The translations under genes were made by a program, and so were the position numbers. Shown piece after piece: positions 11,031 through 11,132 of a stretch of DNA of 11,132 nucleotides (position 1 is the first letter of the stretch; every line of letters starts with the position of its first letter). The stretch is taken from positions 1 through 11,132 of the forward strand of contig JACOVK010000065.1 of NCBI GenBank assembly GCA_016177305.1, in the 5' to 3' direction. Source of the DNA: Parcubacteria group bacterium. GTDB taxonomy: Bacteria; Patescibacteriota; Patescibacteriia; UBA2169. Below the pieces are notes generated by a model that saw only the letters and a list, made by a program, of their open reading frames with translations, ran no database searches and was not told the DNA's origin.

Positions 11031-11132
11031 CTACCGCCACTCCACAAACTCCCCATCGCTCACCATGCGGATGTCGCCGAGCTCATCATTCCGCAGGACT
11101 GGAATGTGGCGCGCTTCAAGACGCTTGAGCAC
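11031..11132 (-). CDS. C-terminal end of an unidentified protein (start beyond window)
   Basis: The last 33 codons and TAG stop of a minus-strand gene run in frame from the window edge. The end reads LEARHIPVLRNDELGDIRMV then SDGEFVEWR. The regular mix of charged and hydrophobic residues and the lack of stops make it look coding, but it is too short to assign. It lies 46 nt upstream of the receiver start, and the receiver promoter is in that gap. Confidence 0.6.
   Translation of the reverse strand: MLKRLEARHIPVLRNDELGDIRMVSDGEFVEWR

Noticed and set aside
1..11132. CRISPR array, insertion sequence, integrase or phage genes
   Set aside because: No regularly spaced repeats, transposase or recombinase motifs, or terminal repeats with target duplications were seen.

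Overview
The window is compact and gene-dense, and every protein gene I support lies on the minus strand. The only plus-strand gene is a tRNA-Pro. TAA, TAG and TGA all act as stops (TGA ends the P-type ATPase and the 136-aa protein), so the code is the standard bacterial one. The many short conserved-looking orphan proteins, tight spacing, very short mRNA leaders, a stand-alone CheY-like receiver, an NDK with a large internal insertion and a 178-aa helical protein of a type I associate with Parcubacteria together suggest a Candidate Phyla Radiation (Patescibacteria) genome. That placement is inference from gene families; there is no phylogenetic marker here that I can test.

Layout, listed by coordinate (transcription runs right to left). 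1-222: the start of a small coiled-coil-like protein, truncated by the window edge, with its own promoter. 267-3111: an apparent operon read in the order Mn/Fe superoxide dismutase, membrane-anchored type I copper protein (cupredoxin), DoxX-like membrane protein, alpha/beta hydrolase, acylphosphatase. It has a good sigma-70-like promoter upstream of the SOD and a long stem-loop between cupredoxin and DoxX. 3112-3450: intergenic region with a strong 13-bp inverted repeat, a second nested hairpin and tRNA-Pro(GGG) followed by an intrinsic terminator. 3432-8862: a metal (probably copper) handling cluster read as DUF411 protein, HCPLC membrane protein, 178-aa orphan, membrane-anchored PCC/DCNHG protein, small exported Met/Gly-rich protein, CPH-type (CopB-like) P1B ATPase, and a multi-spanning membrane protein with a GCAACG motif. 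8954-9364: a small exported His/Met/Cys-Cys membrane protein from a nearly leaderless promoter, closed by a terminator. About 9407-9734: a stretch without a convincing protein, bounded by its own promoter and terminator and rich in long-range base pairing; I read it as a structured non-coding RNA of unidentified family. 9838-11132: a receiver domain protein, NDK and a 39-aa single-span membrane peptide in one operon, then the last 33 codons of another protein.

How the genes may work together: the right part of the metal cluster supplies several extracytoplasmic proteins with CxC, CxxC or CC motifs (DUF411, HCPLC, PCC/DCNHG, and the separate 136-aa ICCW protein). CopB would export the metal, and the SOD-cupredoxin-DoxX operon next to it adds oxidative-stress and copper electron-carrier functions. 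The cluster is the best candidate for an undescribed system, because five of its proteins have no function I can name while sharing location, topology and thiol/His/Met motifs. The second best is the putative structured RNA at 9407-9734.
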